Origin: Paenibacillus sp. J45TS6
Lineage (GTDB): Bacteria > Bacillota > Bacilli > Paenibacillales > Paenibacillaceae
DNA: 64,000 nt
Direction: 5' to 3'
NCBI RefSeq assembly: GCF_018403285.1
Contig: NZ_BOSJ01000003.1
Coordinates: forward strand, 390,875 to 454,874
Program-made: the position numbers and the translations under genes
In this document: positions 1 to 7,938 of the stretch, one piece after another
Layout: each line of letters starts with the position of its first letter
Position numbering within the stretch: the stretch's first letter is position 1
The notes under the pieces: model-generated
Told to the model about the DNA's origin: nothing
Seen by the model: the letters and a program-made list of their open reading frames with translations, nothing else
Database searches by the model: none

Positions 1-1550
1 TTCAAGCCGATATTTTGGGCGACTGGCGCGAAGAAGTACTGCTGCCTACGACAGACAGTTCAGAACTGCGTATATTTAGCACAACGATTCCTACCGAATA
101 CAGACTATATACCCTGATGCACGATACAGTATATCGCATGGGTATCGCTTGGCAGAATACAGCCTATAATCAACCGCCTCATCTCGGATTCTACCTTGGT
201 GAAGATATTCGGGAAGATATACTATCTGGATCTATTCAGGCACCAAATGTTGTCTACACCAATAAACCTTTCACAGAGGATGGAGGAACAACAGATCCAG
301 GTGATACAGGAGGTTCAGCAAATTCAGGAAACTCAGGAAACTCAGAAGGCTCTGGAAGTGGCGGGACAGAAATTTCTATACCTAACGTTATCATTAGAGC
401 GGATGGGGCCGCCGCTATTAAGTTAGCTGGTAAGTTCGATACGAGTACAAGCCAGATCGAGGCTGCAGTTACAAAAGAACTTTTCAGTAAGTTGTTAATG
501 AAGGCGCAAGCTGATGTAAACGGGACAAAGCAGCTGATCGTGGATCTTACAGATAAGGGACAAGCTTATCGTGTTCGTCTTCCTGTAGATGCGATACAGT
601 CTGAAGCTGGCCAGCATCAATTAACAATTACAAGTGAGTTCGGGGATATTATACTTCCTTCTAATCTCTTAGAAAAAGAGAACTTGAAAGAAAGTGATGT
701 TATTGAAATCATGTTTGCTCATGTGGACCCTATAAATTCATCAGACAAAAAGGTAGTCGAAGTAAAACTTCTCATTAATGGGACCCCAGCAGAATGGAAG
801 AGATCGAATCCTATTAAAATCTCGATTCCTTACACGCCTACTACCGAGGAGGCAAAGGAACACGAACACCTTACTGTTATGAGGGTCGATGAAAAAGGAA
901 ATCGGAATTTTGTATACAATGGACGATTTAATCCTACTACGAGCAGGATCGACTTCAAGATCAATCAATCTACGAAGTACGCTGTATCTTTTGTTCATAA
1001 AACCTTCTCTGATCTGCAACATGTGTCATGGGCACAAAAAGAGATTGAGGTACTCGCTTCAAAAGGGATTGTGGAAGGAACGTCTGTAATGAACTTTAGT
1101 CCAGAAATTCAGATTTCCCGAGCTGATTTTCTAGTCTTACTAGTGAGAGCACTTGAACTAGACGCGGATATAGACGGCAACTTCAAAGATGTAGAGGCAG
1201 ACGACTACTATTACAATGCAGTAGGAATCGCTAAGAAATTGGGTATTGCAAATGGACAAGGAACCAATCTATTTCAACCCCAAGAGCTAATATCAAGACA
1301 AGACATGATGGTTCTAGCAAAAAGAGCAGTGGATTCAGCCAAGATCAAACTTCCTATGACTAACTCCAAGAAGATAGAGTCTTATCTTGATCAGGGGGAA
1401 ATAACAGATTATGCACTAGACTCCGTTACATCATGGGTAGAGAACGGATTCATTGTAGGGCACAATGAGAAAATTAATCCTAAAGGGTTTACTACAAGAG
1501 CAGAAGCCACCGTATTTATGTACCGAATCTTTCAACTTTCTGAATATTAA
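1..1550 (+). CDS. Rhamnogalacturonan lyase (PL11), C-terminal part with SLH anchor, 5' truncated
   Basis: The frame is open from base 3, so the start lies outside the window. The first ~75 residues read ADILGDWREEV, then RLYTLMHD, then NTAYNQPPHLGFYLG. These are the hallmark C-terminal segments of the PL11 beta-propeller lyases (YesW/YesX type) that cleave the rhamnogalacturonan I backbone. A Gly/Ser/Asn-rich linker follows, then a ~190-residue beta-rich module and three S-layer homology repeats up to the stop. The same module-plus-SLH tail ends the GH10 xylanase at 31269-35711. The enzyme is therefore probably secreted and held on the cell wall. The PL11 assignment rests on the tail only. 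A strong intrinsic terminator follows the stop. Confidence 0.85.
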   Translation, partial: QADILGDWREEVLLPTTDSSELRIFSTTIPTEYRLYTLMHDTVYRMGIAWQNTAYNQPPHLGFYLGEDIREDILSGSIQAPNVVYTNKPFTEDGGTTDPGDTGGSANSGNSGNSEGSGSGGTEISIPNVIIRADGAAAIKLAGKFDTSTSQIEAAVTKELFSKLLMKAQADVNGTKQLIVDLTDKGQAYRVRLPVDAIQSEAGQHQLTITSEFGDIILPSNLLEKENLKESDVIEIMFAHVDPINSSDKKVVEVKLLINGTPAEWKRSNPIKISIPYTPTTEEAKEHEHLTVMRVDEKGNRNFVYNGRFNPTTSRIDFKINQSTKYAVSFVHKTFSDLQHVSWAQKEIEVLASKGIVEGTSVMNFSPEIQISRADFLVLLVRALELDADIDGNFKDVEADDYYYNAVGIAKKLGIANGQGTNLFQPQELISRQDMMVLAKRAVDSAKIKLPMTNSKKIESYLDQGEITDYALDSVTSWVENGFIVGHNEKINPKGFTTRAEATVFMYRIFQLSEY

Positions 1551-1590
1551 ACAATACGACTCTAGAGGAAAATACCCCAACATTGAACTG

Positions 1591-1634
1591 CACTCCAATT
1601 GTTAGACGCAATCTAACAATTGGAGTGTTTTTTT
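1591..1634 (+). terminator. Rho-independent terminator after the PL11 gene
   Basis: Perfect 16-bp stem (1591-1606 with 1612-1627), 5-nt loop, then seven T residues. Confidence 0.93.
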
Positions 1635-1927
1635 GGTTTCTTGAACTATCAAACTTTCAAGCAATAGCTAGAATGGTATACGATGATTGGGTTGAGGTAA
1701 TGAATAATTTGTTTTTTTCCTTTATTCCAATGCGTTTTTCATACTCTCCGAAGCCAACGCTTTAATCAGATCGGGGACATCAAGGAAATATAATGGTATT
1801 ATACAGGCAATCAGTCTTTATGGTAAAAACATCAGAATATAGATATTAGTAGAAATAGTAATCATAAAATGTTATTTATTAGGTAGTAAGACGTACACAG
1901 GGAGCTGAAAAAGGAGAGAAGTGCAAT
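1635..1927. other. Intergenic region upstream of the lar operon
   Basis: About 290 bp of AT-rich DNA that must hold the lar promoter. I could not pick a convincing -35/-10 pair, operator or riboswitch. The AAAGGAGAG ribosome site of the first lar gene lies at its right end. Confidence 0.5.
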
Positions 1928-3196
1928 ATGGGGATTTTACAAGAGCTTTTAAAAGATATTCCCGTTCCAAAAATGGCGAAAGTAAAAGTTGATTTTGAGG
2001 ACAATCAGATCAAAGTTTTGGAAACAGAACTAAGAAAAAAGCTGGATCGAGAGAAAATCCTAAGTAAAATAAAGCCTGGAATGGAAATTGCGATCGCCGT
2101 CGGGAGCAGAGGACTCGACAGACTTGTGGAGATCACTGCTGTGACTGTCAGGTTTTTGCAAGATGCCGGAGCTAACCCCTTCATCGTGCCAAGTATGGGC
2201 AGCCATGGCGGTGCTACAGCGGAAGGACAACGCGAAGTACTGGCACATCTCGGGGTAACCGAAGAAAGTATGAATTGTGAGATACGTTCCTCTATGGACG
2301 TCGTTCAGCTTGGAGAGCTGTCTAATGGATTACCTGTATATATAGATCAGTATGCAGCTAATGCTGACGGAATCGTCGTTATTAACCGCATCAAGCCCCA
2401 TACTGCTTTTAGAGGTCCAGTTGAAAGCGGAATCATGAAAATGATTAGTATTGGTCTGGGTAAGCAAAAAGGTGCGGAAGCTTGTCACCAGCTGGGATTT
2501 AAATATATGGCCGAGAATGTGCCTGCCATGGCAAAAATGATAATGGAGAAAAAACCAGTTTTGTTTGGAGTAGCAACCGTTGAGAATGCATTTGATAAAG
2601 TAGCTGTCATCGAGACCCTCACACCAGATGAGATTGAGGGGACAGAAGCAGGATTACAGATGAAAGCAAAGGAAATGTTACCTAAACTGTTCTTTGATCA
2701 ATTAGAAGTACTTGTTATTGATCAGATTGGCAAAAACATAAGCGGTGATGGAATGGACCCAAACATTACAGGCCGATATCCTACGCCATACGCTCATGGA
2801 GGACCTGATGTGAATAAGATGGTGGTCCTGGATTTGACTCCGCAGACGGAAGGGAATGCGAATGGGGTAGGTACAGCGGATTTTACAACTCAAAGACTCG
2901 TAGACAAGATGGACCTCGAAACGACATATGCGAACGGATTAACTTCCACCGTAGTTGCACCGACTAAAATTGCAACGACATTACCTAACGATCGCGAAGC
3001 GATTCAGGCAGCGATTAAAACAAGCAATATTCTAGATTTTCATCAAGTAAAAATGGTTCGTATTAAAAATACACTCGTACTTAATGAGATCGAAGTATCT
3101 GAGGCTTTAATAGAAATGGTGAAACAGCATCCTCAGATGGAACTGGTATCGGATCTATATGATATTCCTTTTGACAGTGAAGGAAACTTATTTTGA
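1928..3196 (+). CDS. larA: LarA-family nickel-pincer-nucleotide-dependent racemase/epimerase, substrate unknown
   Basis: 422 residues, the usual size of LarA (~424). LarA enzymes racemise or epimerise 2-hydroxyacids through a Ni-pincer nucleotide bound covalently to a lysine. Matching landmarks are H93 in GSHGGAT, H158 in IKPHTAF, K171 in GIMKMISIG (equivalent to the cofactor-bearing lysine) and H187, 16 residues later as in lactate racemase. Two things differ from lactate racemase. The first active-site loop reads VGSRGLDR rather than the D-x-T-R-P type, and three extra residues lie between H158 and K171. I infer a LarA homologue acting on a different hydroxyacid. First gene of the operon with larE, larB and larC. 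ATG with an AAAGGAG site. Confidence 0.82.
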   Translation: MGILQELLKDIPVPKMAKVKVDFEDNQIKVLETELRKKLDREKILSKIKPGMEIAIAVGSRGLDRLVEITAVTVRFLQDAGANPFIVPSMGSHGGATAEGQREVLAHLGVTEESMNCEIRSSMDVVQLGELSNGLPVYIDQYAANADGIVVINRIKPHTAFRGPVESGIMKMISIGLGKQKGAEACHQLGFKYMAENVPAMAKMIMEKKPVLFGVATVENAFDKVAVIETLTPDEIEGTEAGLQMKAKEMLPKLFFDQLEVLVIDQIGKNISGDGMDPNITGRYPTPYAHGGPDVNKMVVLDLTPQTEGNANGVGTADFTTQRLVDKMDLETTYANGLTSTVVAPTKIATTLPNDREAIQAAIKTSNILDFHQVKMVRIKNTLVLNEIEVSEALIEMVKQHPQMELVSDLYDIPFDSEGNLF

Positions 3197-3211
3197 TATA
3201 GGAGGAGAAAA

Positions 3212-4060
3212 ATGACGAATCGATTTGAACTTACAGGAAAATCAGAAGGATCAACCCTGCTGGAAAATAAATATAACAAATTACAATCGATTCTTCTTGA
3301 AATGAAGTCAGTCGTTGTTGCCTTCTCCGGCGGGGTTGACAGCACCTTTCTTCTAAAGGCAGCTGTCGATACCTTAGGAGCTGATCATGTCCTGGCGGTT
3401 ACTGCAGATTCAGAGACCTATCCATCAAGTGAATTGGAAGAAGCCAAGGAACTGGCGGAGCAGATTGGCGTAAACCATCAAGTAATCGAAACTTCTGAAC
3501 TTGCCATACCGGGTTATGCGGAAAACAATAAGAACCGCTGTTATTTTTGTAAAAGCAGCTTGTTTGACCATCTCATCCCTGTACTTGAGAAAATGTCATT
3601 TCAGAATATTGTATACGGTGTCATTGCTGACGATATGAACGAATTTCGACCGGGAATGCAAGCAGCAAAAGAAAGAGGGATTCTCGGTCCTCTGCTTGAA
3701 GCAGAACTATACAAACAAGAGATTAGAGAACTTTCTAAAGAACGTAACTTACCTACATGGGATAAGCCTTCCTTTGCGTGTTTATCATCTAGGATTGCTT
3801 ATGGGGAACAAATTACAAATGAGAAGCTTAAAAAAGTAGAACGAGCGGAGGCTTACTTAAAATCTCTCGGAATCCGCCAGGTTCGCGTTCGGACACATCA
3901 GGAGATTGCAAGAATTGAAGTGGAACCGCAAGATATGAAGATTGTATTAGAACATCATCCTTTTATCGTACAAGAACTTCAAAACTACGGATATAAGTAC
4001 GTTACGATGGATTTGCTTGGTTACCACAGCGGTAGTATGAATAAAGTTCTTTCTATGTAG
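3212..4060 (+). CDS. larE: LarE, ATP-dependent sacrificial sulfur transferase
   Basis: 282 residues, PP-loop ATPase. LarE adenylates the carboxylates of the pyridinium precursor and installs sulfur to give the dithio or thio-acid pincer ligand. The PP-loop SGGVDS is at 39-44. C190 in SFACLSSR matches the cysteine that donates sulfur in the sacrificial enzymes. C110 and C113 in NRCYFC supply two more cysteines. A three-cysteine set is known from LarE proteins that carry an iron-sulfur cluster, so this copy may be catalytic rather than sacrificial (inference). Starts 15 bp after the larA stop with a GGAGGAG ribosome site. Confidence 0.92.
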   Translation: MTNRFELTGKSEGSTLLENKYNKLQSILLEMKSVVVAFSGGVDSTFLLKAAVDTLGADHVLAVTADSETYPSSELEEAKELAEQIGVNHQVIETSELAIPGYAENNKNRCYFCKSSLFDHLIPVLEKMSFQNIVYGVIADDMNEFRPGMQAAKERGILGPLLEAELYKQEIRELSKERNLPTWDKPSFACLSSRIAYGEQITNEKLKKVERAEAYLKSLGIRQVRVRTHQEIARIEVEPQDMKIVLEHHPFIVQELQNYGYKYVTMDLLGYHSGSMNKVLSM

Positions 4061-4148
4061 TAAGGGAAGATGAATCGTTACAAACGAGACATTCTGTTAT
4101 TCTTCTATACCTATTCTAGTCAGGAAGCGAAGTTAAGAGGTGCATGAG

Positions 4149-4895
4149 ATGCTGGAGAACATACTTAATCAAGTGAAAAATGGAGAACTGAGCGTGGCTG
4201 AAGCCAAGGAGCACTTAGCTGCTTTTGAAGACTTGGGCTTCGCAAAGGTCGATCATCATCGTAAAAAACGTCAAGGATTCCCCGAAATTGTCTATGGAGA
4301 AAGCAAAACATCGGAACAGATTATTTCCATTGTCCAGTCTTTACGTTCGCAGAATAATCAGGTACTCGTCACGAGAGTTTCACTTGATAAGGCGGAAGAT
4401 ATTCGGAAGGTTATGCCTGATTTAATATATAACGATGCCGCAAGAATTCTATATTGGAAAGAAAAAGAGACCCATAGTAACCTGCCCGGTTATATTGCTG
4501 TGATTGCTGCCGGCACTTCGGATATTCGTGTAGCGGAAGAAGCAGCCGTTACGGCTGAAGTCCTCGGAAGCAATGTTCATCGGATCTATGATGTGGGTGT
4601 AGCAGGCATACATCGTCTGCTGCACCATGCGGAAGAAATCCAAAATGCGGTTGTTTCGGTTGTTGTGGCTGGAATGGAAGGAGCTTTGCCAAGCGTGGTA
4701 GGCGGCTTAGTTGCTCATCCCGTCATCGCTGTCCCAACAAGTATCGGCTATGGAGCAAACTTTAACGGGTTGTCTGCACTGCTTACTATGCTAAATTCTT
4801 GTGCTTCAGGCATCAGTGTTGTCAATATAGATAACGGATTTGGCGGCGGGTATAATGCTGCACTCATTCATAAGCTGATACAAAAGGGGTTGTAA
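4149..4895 (+). CDS. larB: LarB, nickel-pincer cofactor biosynthesis carboxylase/hydrolase
   Basis: 248 residues. LarB carboxylates C5 of the pyridinium ring of nicotinic acid adenine dinucleotide and releases AMP, the first step of cofactor synthesis. The C-terminal half is PurE/AIR-carboxylase-like: AVIAAGTSDIRVAEEA, then VVVAGMEGALPSVVGGL, then PTSIGYGANFNG. An in-frame GTG lies 9 bp upstream, but AAGAGG sits correctly for the ATG at 4149. The stop is 3 bp before larC. Confidence 0.92.
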   Translation: MLENILNQVKNGELSVAEAKEHLAAFEDLGFAKVDHHRKKRQGFPEIVYGESKTSEQIISIVQSLRSQNNQVLVTRVSLDKAEDIRKVMPDLIYNDAARILYWKEKETHSNLPGYIAVIAAGTSDIRVAEEAAVTAEVLGSNVHRIYDVGVAGIHRLLHHAEEIQNAVVSVVVAGMEGALPSVVGGLVAHPVIAVPTSIGYGANFNGLSALLTMLNSCASGISVVNIDNGFGGGYNAALIHKLIQKGL

Positions 4896-4898
4896 ATT

Positions 4899-5834
4899 TT
4901 GAAAACACTATATCTTGATTGTTTCTCTGGTATTAGCGGAGATATGTTCATTGGCGCGTTACTTGATGCGGGAGCAGATCCGGTTCATTTAAGAGAAGAA
5001 CTAAGCAAGCTCCGTATTGAAGATGAGTATGAGTTGAGATGGGAAAAGGTCTTGAAAAATGGCATCACATGCACTAAGTTTGATGTGATTTTGCAAAAAG
5101 ATAATCACTCGCATGTACATAGTCATACTCATACTCCTGAAAAAGTCGCTCATAAGAATGAATATTCTCATTCTCATGGGCGCGAGGGTCATGAATACGC
5201 TCATTCACATGAATATGAACATGAGCATTCCCAAGAGCACGACCATACACATGAAGATCACGACCATGTACATACCTATGAGCACAAACGTACTCATGAA
5301 CATGAACATGAACATGATCACCATCATCATCGTTCCTATAAAGACATTTTTCGATTAATTGAAGCCGCTGGTTTTTCAGAGCAGGTGGAAAATACAGCCT
5401 TACAGATTTTCAAAAAAATCGGGGAAGCAGAAGGGAAAATACATGGAGTTCCGCTGGAAGAGGTGCATTTTCATGAGGTGGGCGCGGTCGATTCTATTAT
5501 CGATATTGTAGGTGCTGCTATTCTGTTCCATCAGTTAGGCATAGAAGCGGTGATATCCTCGCCCATTCCAGTTGGTAAAGGGAAAATTCGCATTGATCAT
5601 GGAATGTATCCTGTGCCAGCACCCGCAACACTAGAAATGTTACGTGGTATTCCTATAGAGCACTCAGATATAAGGGGTGAACTGACAACCCCGACTGGCG
5701 CCGCGCTCATTGCGGTCTTGGCAGAGGAGTTTGGGTCCATTCCCTCCATGAGGATTCAAACGATTGGCTATGGAGCAGGAACAAAAACATTCCCGGATCA
5801 TCCGAATGCACTTCGGGTTATTATCGGTGAATAG
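4899..5834 (+). CDS. larC: LarC N-terminal part (LarC1), His-rich nickel insertion protein
   Basis: 311 residues with a TTG start behind AAAAGGGG. LarC inserts Ni into the pincer nucleotide in a CTP-dependent step. The N-terminus YLDCFSGISGDMFIGALLDAG and the later EVHFHEVGAVDSIIDIVG are typical LarC1. Between them, residues ~70-144 form an insertion with 28 histidines, probably a nickel store or delivery tail. The frame ends at TAG 5832-5834. The missing C-terminal half is the next gene, in the same frame 24 bp later. In Lactiplantibacillus plantarum the two halves are joined by a programmed frameshift. Here an in-frame amber codon separates them. Confidence 0.9.
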   Translation: MKTLYLDCFSGISGDMFIGALLDAGADPVHLREELSKLRIEDEYELRWEKVLKNGITCTKFDVILQKDNHSHVHSHTHTPEKVAHKNEYSHSHGREGHEYAHSHEYEHEHSQEHDHTHEDHDHVHTYEHKRTHEHEHEHDHHHHRSYKDIFRLIEAAGFSEQVENTALQIFKKIGEAEGKIHGVPLEEVHFHEVGAVDSIIDIVGAAILFHQLGIEAVISSPIPVGKGKIRIDHGMYPVPAPATLEMLRGIPIEHSDIRGELTTPTGAALIAVLAEEFGSIPSMRIQTIGYGAGTKTFPDHPNALRVIIGE

Positions 5835-5858
5835 CTGAAAACCGAGAGGAGCTGGACT

Positions 5859-6329
5859 ATGGAATCTCACCATCCTCCGAGTCATGAACATGTAGATATG
5901 GAAATGGTCAAAATGGAAGTGAATCTGGACGATATTCCCGGAGAATGGCTGGGATATGTTATGGATTTACTATTTGAAAACGGGGCTAATGATGTATTTT
6001 ATACACCGATCTTTATGAAAAAAAACAGACCAGGCACCTTACTGCAATTGCTGTGTTCTACTGCTAAAATAGAGAAAATGAAAGAAATTCTCTTTACAGA
6101 AACAACTACACTCGGGATTCGTTATTATCCATTAACCGTACACCGCTTGGAACGAATTTTTGAACAAGTGGAAACGCAGTGGGGGAATGTGACTGTGAAG
6201 AAGGGAATCTATGCAGGACAAGTAGTTCAGTGGGCTCCTGAATATGAAGAATGCAAACAGATTGCAATTTCCCATGGAATTCCTTTAAAAAAGGTATATG
6301 ACGAGATTCGTAAAAGCACTTATACTTAA
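5859..6329 (+). CDS. larC2: LarC C-terminal part (LarC2), separate cistron
   Basis: 156 residues. VKMEVNLDDIPGEWLGYVMDLL and DVFYTPIFMKKNRPGTLL are the LarC2 signatures of the C-terminal nucleotide/Ni-binding half. ATG 5859 has its own site (GAGAGGAG, 5846-5853), so it can be translated alone and assemble with LarC1. It is in phase with LarC1, so amber read-through would also give a full-length LarC of about 475 residues. It ends the lar operon. No nickel transporter gene is adjacent. Confidence 0.9.
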   Translation: MESHHPPSHEHVDMEMVKMEVNLDDIPGEWLGYVMDLLFENGANDVFYTPIFMKKNRPGTLLQLLCSTAKIEKMKEILFTETTTLGIRYYPLTVHRLERIFEQVETQWGNVTVKKGIYAGQVVQWAPEYEECKQIAISHGIPLKKVYDEIRKSTYT

Positions 6330-6386
6330 CATGTAAATAAGAAGACGCGATAACGCGGGTATTTTAAACTGTACTTTTTGTAAGAT

Positions 6387-6415
6387 TTGACTTTAAGAAA
6401 AGAGAGAAATACAAT
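6387..6415 (+). promoter_or_regulatory. Sigma-A promoter of the ArsR-type gene
   Basis: TTGACT (6387-6392), 17-bp spacer, TACAAT (6410-6415). The expected start point, about 7 nt after the -10 box, falls on or next to the A of the ATG at 6422, so the mRNA may be leaderless. Confidence 0.6.
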
Positions 6416-6421
6416 AGTTCT

Positions 6422-6718
6422 ATGATGATCAAACCATACTCTTCAATGAATGATGTAAAACGGGTTAAAATTTTCAAAGCATTGTCAGAGGTAAAACGTA
6501 TAGAAATGATTCGATATCTTTATCACCACCGGGACAGCAACACGTGTGGTACGATTGGTGAATCGATGGGAATGGATAAATCAAATGTATCTTATCATCT
6601 TAAGATTTTATACGAAGCGGATCTAGTCAGTGTGACACGCATGGGTCAGAATAAGTGCAGTAGTCTTCGAGAAGATACATTTACCGAATTTTTACCGGGT
6701 TTCTTGGACAGTTTGTAA
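6422..6718 (+). CDS. ArsR-family winged-helix transcriptional regulator
   Basis: 98 residues, a small single-domain DNA-binding protein. The segment IFKALSEVKRIEMIRYLYHH, followed by IGESMGMDKSNVSYHLKILYEADLVSVTRMG, is the ArsR-type helix-turn-helix and wing. No CxC metal site is visible; C36 is followed by isolated cysteines only, so the signal is probably not a metal. It sits 164 bp upstream of an MDR oxidoreductase and an aldehyde dehydrogenase, with an inverted repeat between, and probably represses them. There is no good ribosome site before the ATG (see the promoter at 6387). Confidence 0.83.
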   Translation: MMIKPYSSMNDVKRVKIFKALSEVKRIEMIRYLYHHRDSNTCGTIGESMGMDKSNVSYHLKILYEADLVSVTRMGQNKCSSLREDTFTEFLPGFLDSL

Positions 6719-6751
6719 CTCGAATGTCCAGAAACCCATCATTTTTTGATA

Positions 6752-6783
6752 ATACTTTGAAAGTTTTAGAACTATCAAAGTAT
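6752..6783. promoter_or_regulatory. Inverted repeat, candidate operator for the ArsR-type regulator
   Basis: ATACTTTGA (6752-6760) and TCAAAGTAT (6775-6783), perfect 9-bp arms 14 bp apart, between the regulator and the oxidoreductase. There is no T-run, so a terminator is unlikely. Confidence 0.45.
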
Positions 6784-6882
6784 AGGCTGCCGATTTATCA
6801 TCAGCGTTAGATTTCTGATCGAGCGGGTAATAAGTAAATGTGAAATAATTAAAAAATTATGAAGTAATGGAGTAGTGATCAT

Positions 6883-7899
6883 ATGAATCAGACAACAAAG
6901 AATAGACAAGTATTATTAATAAAGCGTCCGGAAGGGTTGCCTACACCGGGTGATTTTAAATTTACAGATGCAGAAGTACAGCAACCTCAAGAGGGACAAG
7001 TTGTCGTAAAAACTTTATATTTATCGGTAGATCCTTATATGCGCGGCAGAATGAACGATTCGAAATCATATATTCCTCCTTATCAGTTGAATGAAGTAAT
7101 TAAAGGCGGAGCTGTAGGAGAGATCGTAGAATCAAAGTCAGATAAGTATAAAGCAGGGGACAAAGTGATCGGTATGCTGGGCTGGCAGCTCTTTAATACA
7201 GTAGATGATAGTCAAGTTACCAAGATTGATGAATCGATCGCCCCTGTATCTGCTTATTTGAGTGTTCTTGGTCTAACAGGACTTACTGCATACTTTGGGT
7301 TACTAGATATTGGTCAACCTAAAGAAGGAGAAACAGTGGTTGTCTCAGGCGCAGCTGGTTCTGTCGGCATGTTCGTGGGTCAGATCGCTAAAATCAAAGG
7401 AGCGCGTGTCGTTGGTATTGCGGGTACCGATGAGAAATGTGACTACTTAATGAAAGAGCTGAACTTTGACGCAGCTATCAATTATAAAACGACAGAAAAT
7501 ATCAAACAAGATTTGGAAAAGGCATGTCCTGATGGTGTCGATGTCTATTTTGATAATGTAGGTGGATCCATTTCAGATGCAGTAATGAGCTTGCTGAATG
7601 ATCATGCACGGATTCCGTTGTGTGGCGCAATATCTTCTTACAACAGTACGGATGGAGATGTGGGACCACGTATCCAAAGTCAGTTGATTAAGACCCGTTC
7701 TTTGATTAAAGGATTTGTACTTAGCGATTATGCAGATCGTCAGTCAGAAGGACTTCAAGAGCTTGGGAAATGGCTGTCTGAAGGAAAACTAAAATACGAA
7801 GAGACCGTAGTTGATGGTTTTGATAACGTCGTAGAGGCCTTCCTTCAATTGTTTAAAGGGGCGAACTTAGGTAAGATGCTGGTTAAAGTTAGCGAGTAA
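6883..7899 (+). CDS. NADP-dependent medium-chain oxidoreductase (YfmJ/CurA-like)
   Basis: 338 residues, zinc-free MDR family (leukotriene B4 dehydrogenase / curcumin reductase type). It reduces activated C=C bonds of enones with NADPH. Seen: VDPYMRGRM near the N-terminus, GLTGLTAYFGLLDIGQPKEG, the Rossmann motif VSGAAGSVGMFVGQIAK, and DVYFDNVGG. B. subtilis YfmJ is the nearest match that I recognise. Starts with ATG 6883 and is followed 39 bp later by an aldehyde dehydrogenase. Together they suggest detoxification of reactive enals and aldehydes. Confidence 0.88.
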   Translation: MNQTTKNRQVLLIKRPEGLPTPGDFKFTDAEVQQPQEGQVVVKTLYLSVDPYMRGRMNDSKSYIPPYQLNEVIKGGAVGEIVESKSDKYKAGDKVIGMLGWQLFNTVDDSQVTKIDESIAPVSAYLSVLGLTGLTAYFGLLDIGQPKEGETVVVSGAAGSVGMFVGQIAKIKGARVVGIAGTDEKCDYLMKELNFDAAINYKTTENIKQDLEKACPDGVDVYFDNVGGSISDAVMSLLNDHARIPLCGAISSYNSTDGDVGPRIQSQLIKTRSLIKGFVLSDYADRQSEGLQELGKWLSEGKLKYEETVVDGFDNVVEAFLQLFKGANLGKMLVKVSE

Positions 7900-7938
7900 A
7901 ATACGAATCATACTAACATATAGAGGAGAATGTGAGTC

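Noticed and set aside
1583-1765. 60-codon open frame downstream of the PL11 gene
   Set aside because: It overlaps the intrinsic terminator, has no ribosome site, and its translation is low-complexity aromatic.
5100-5335. Short tandem DNA repeats that look like a CRISPR or microsatellite
   Set aside because: They are His-Glu and His-Asp codon repeats inside larC with no regular spacers.
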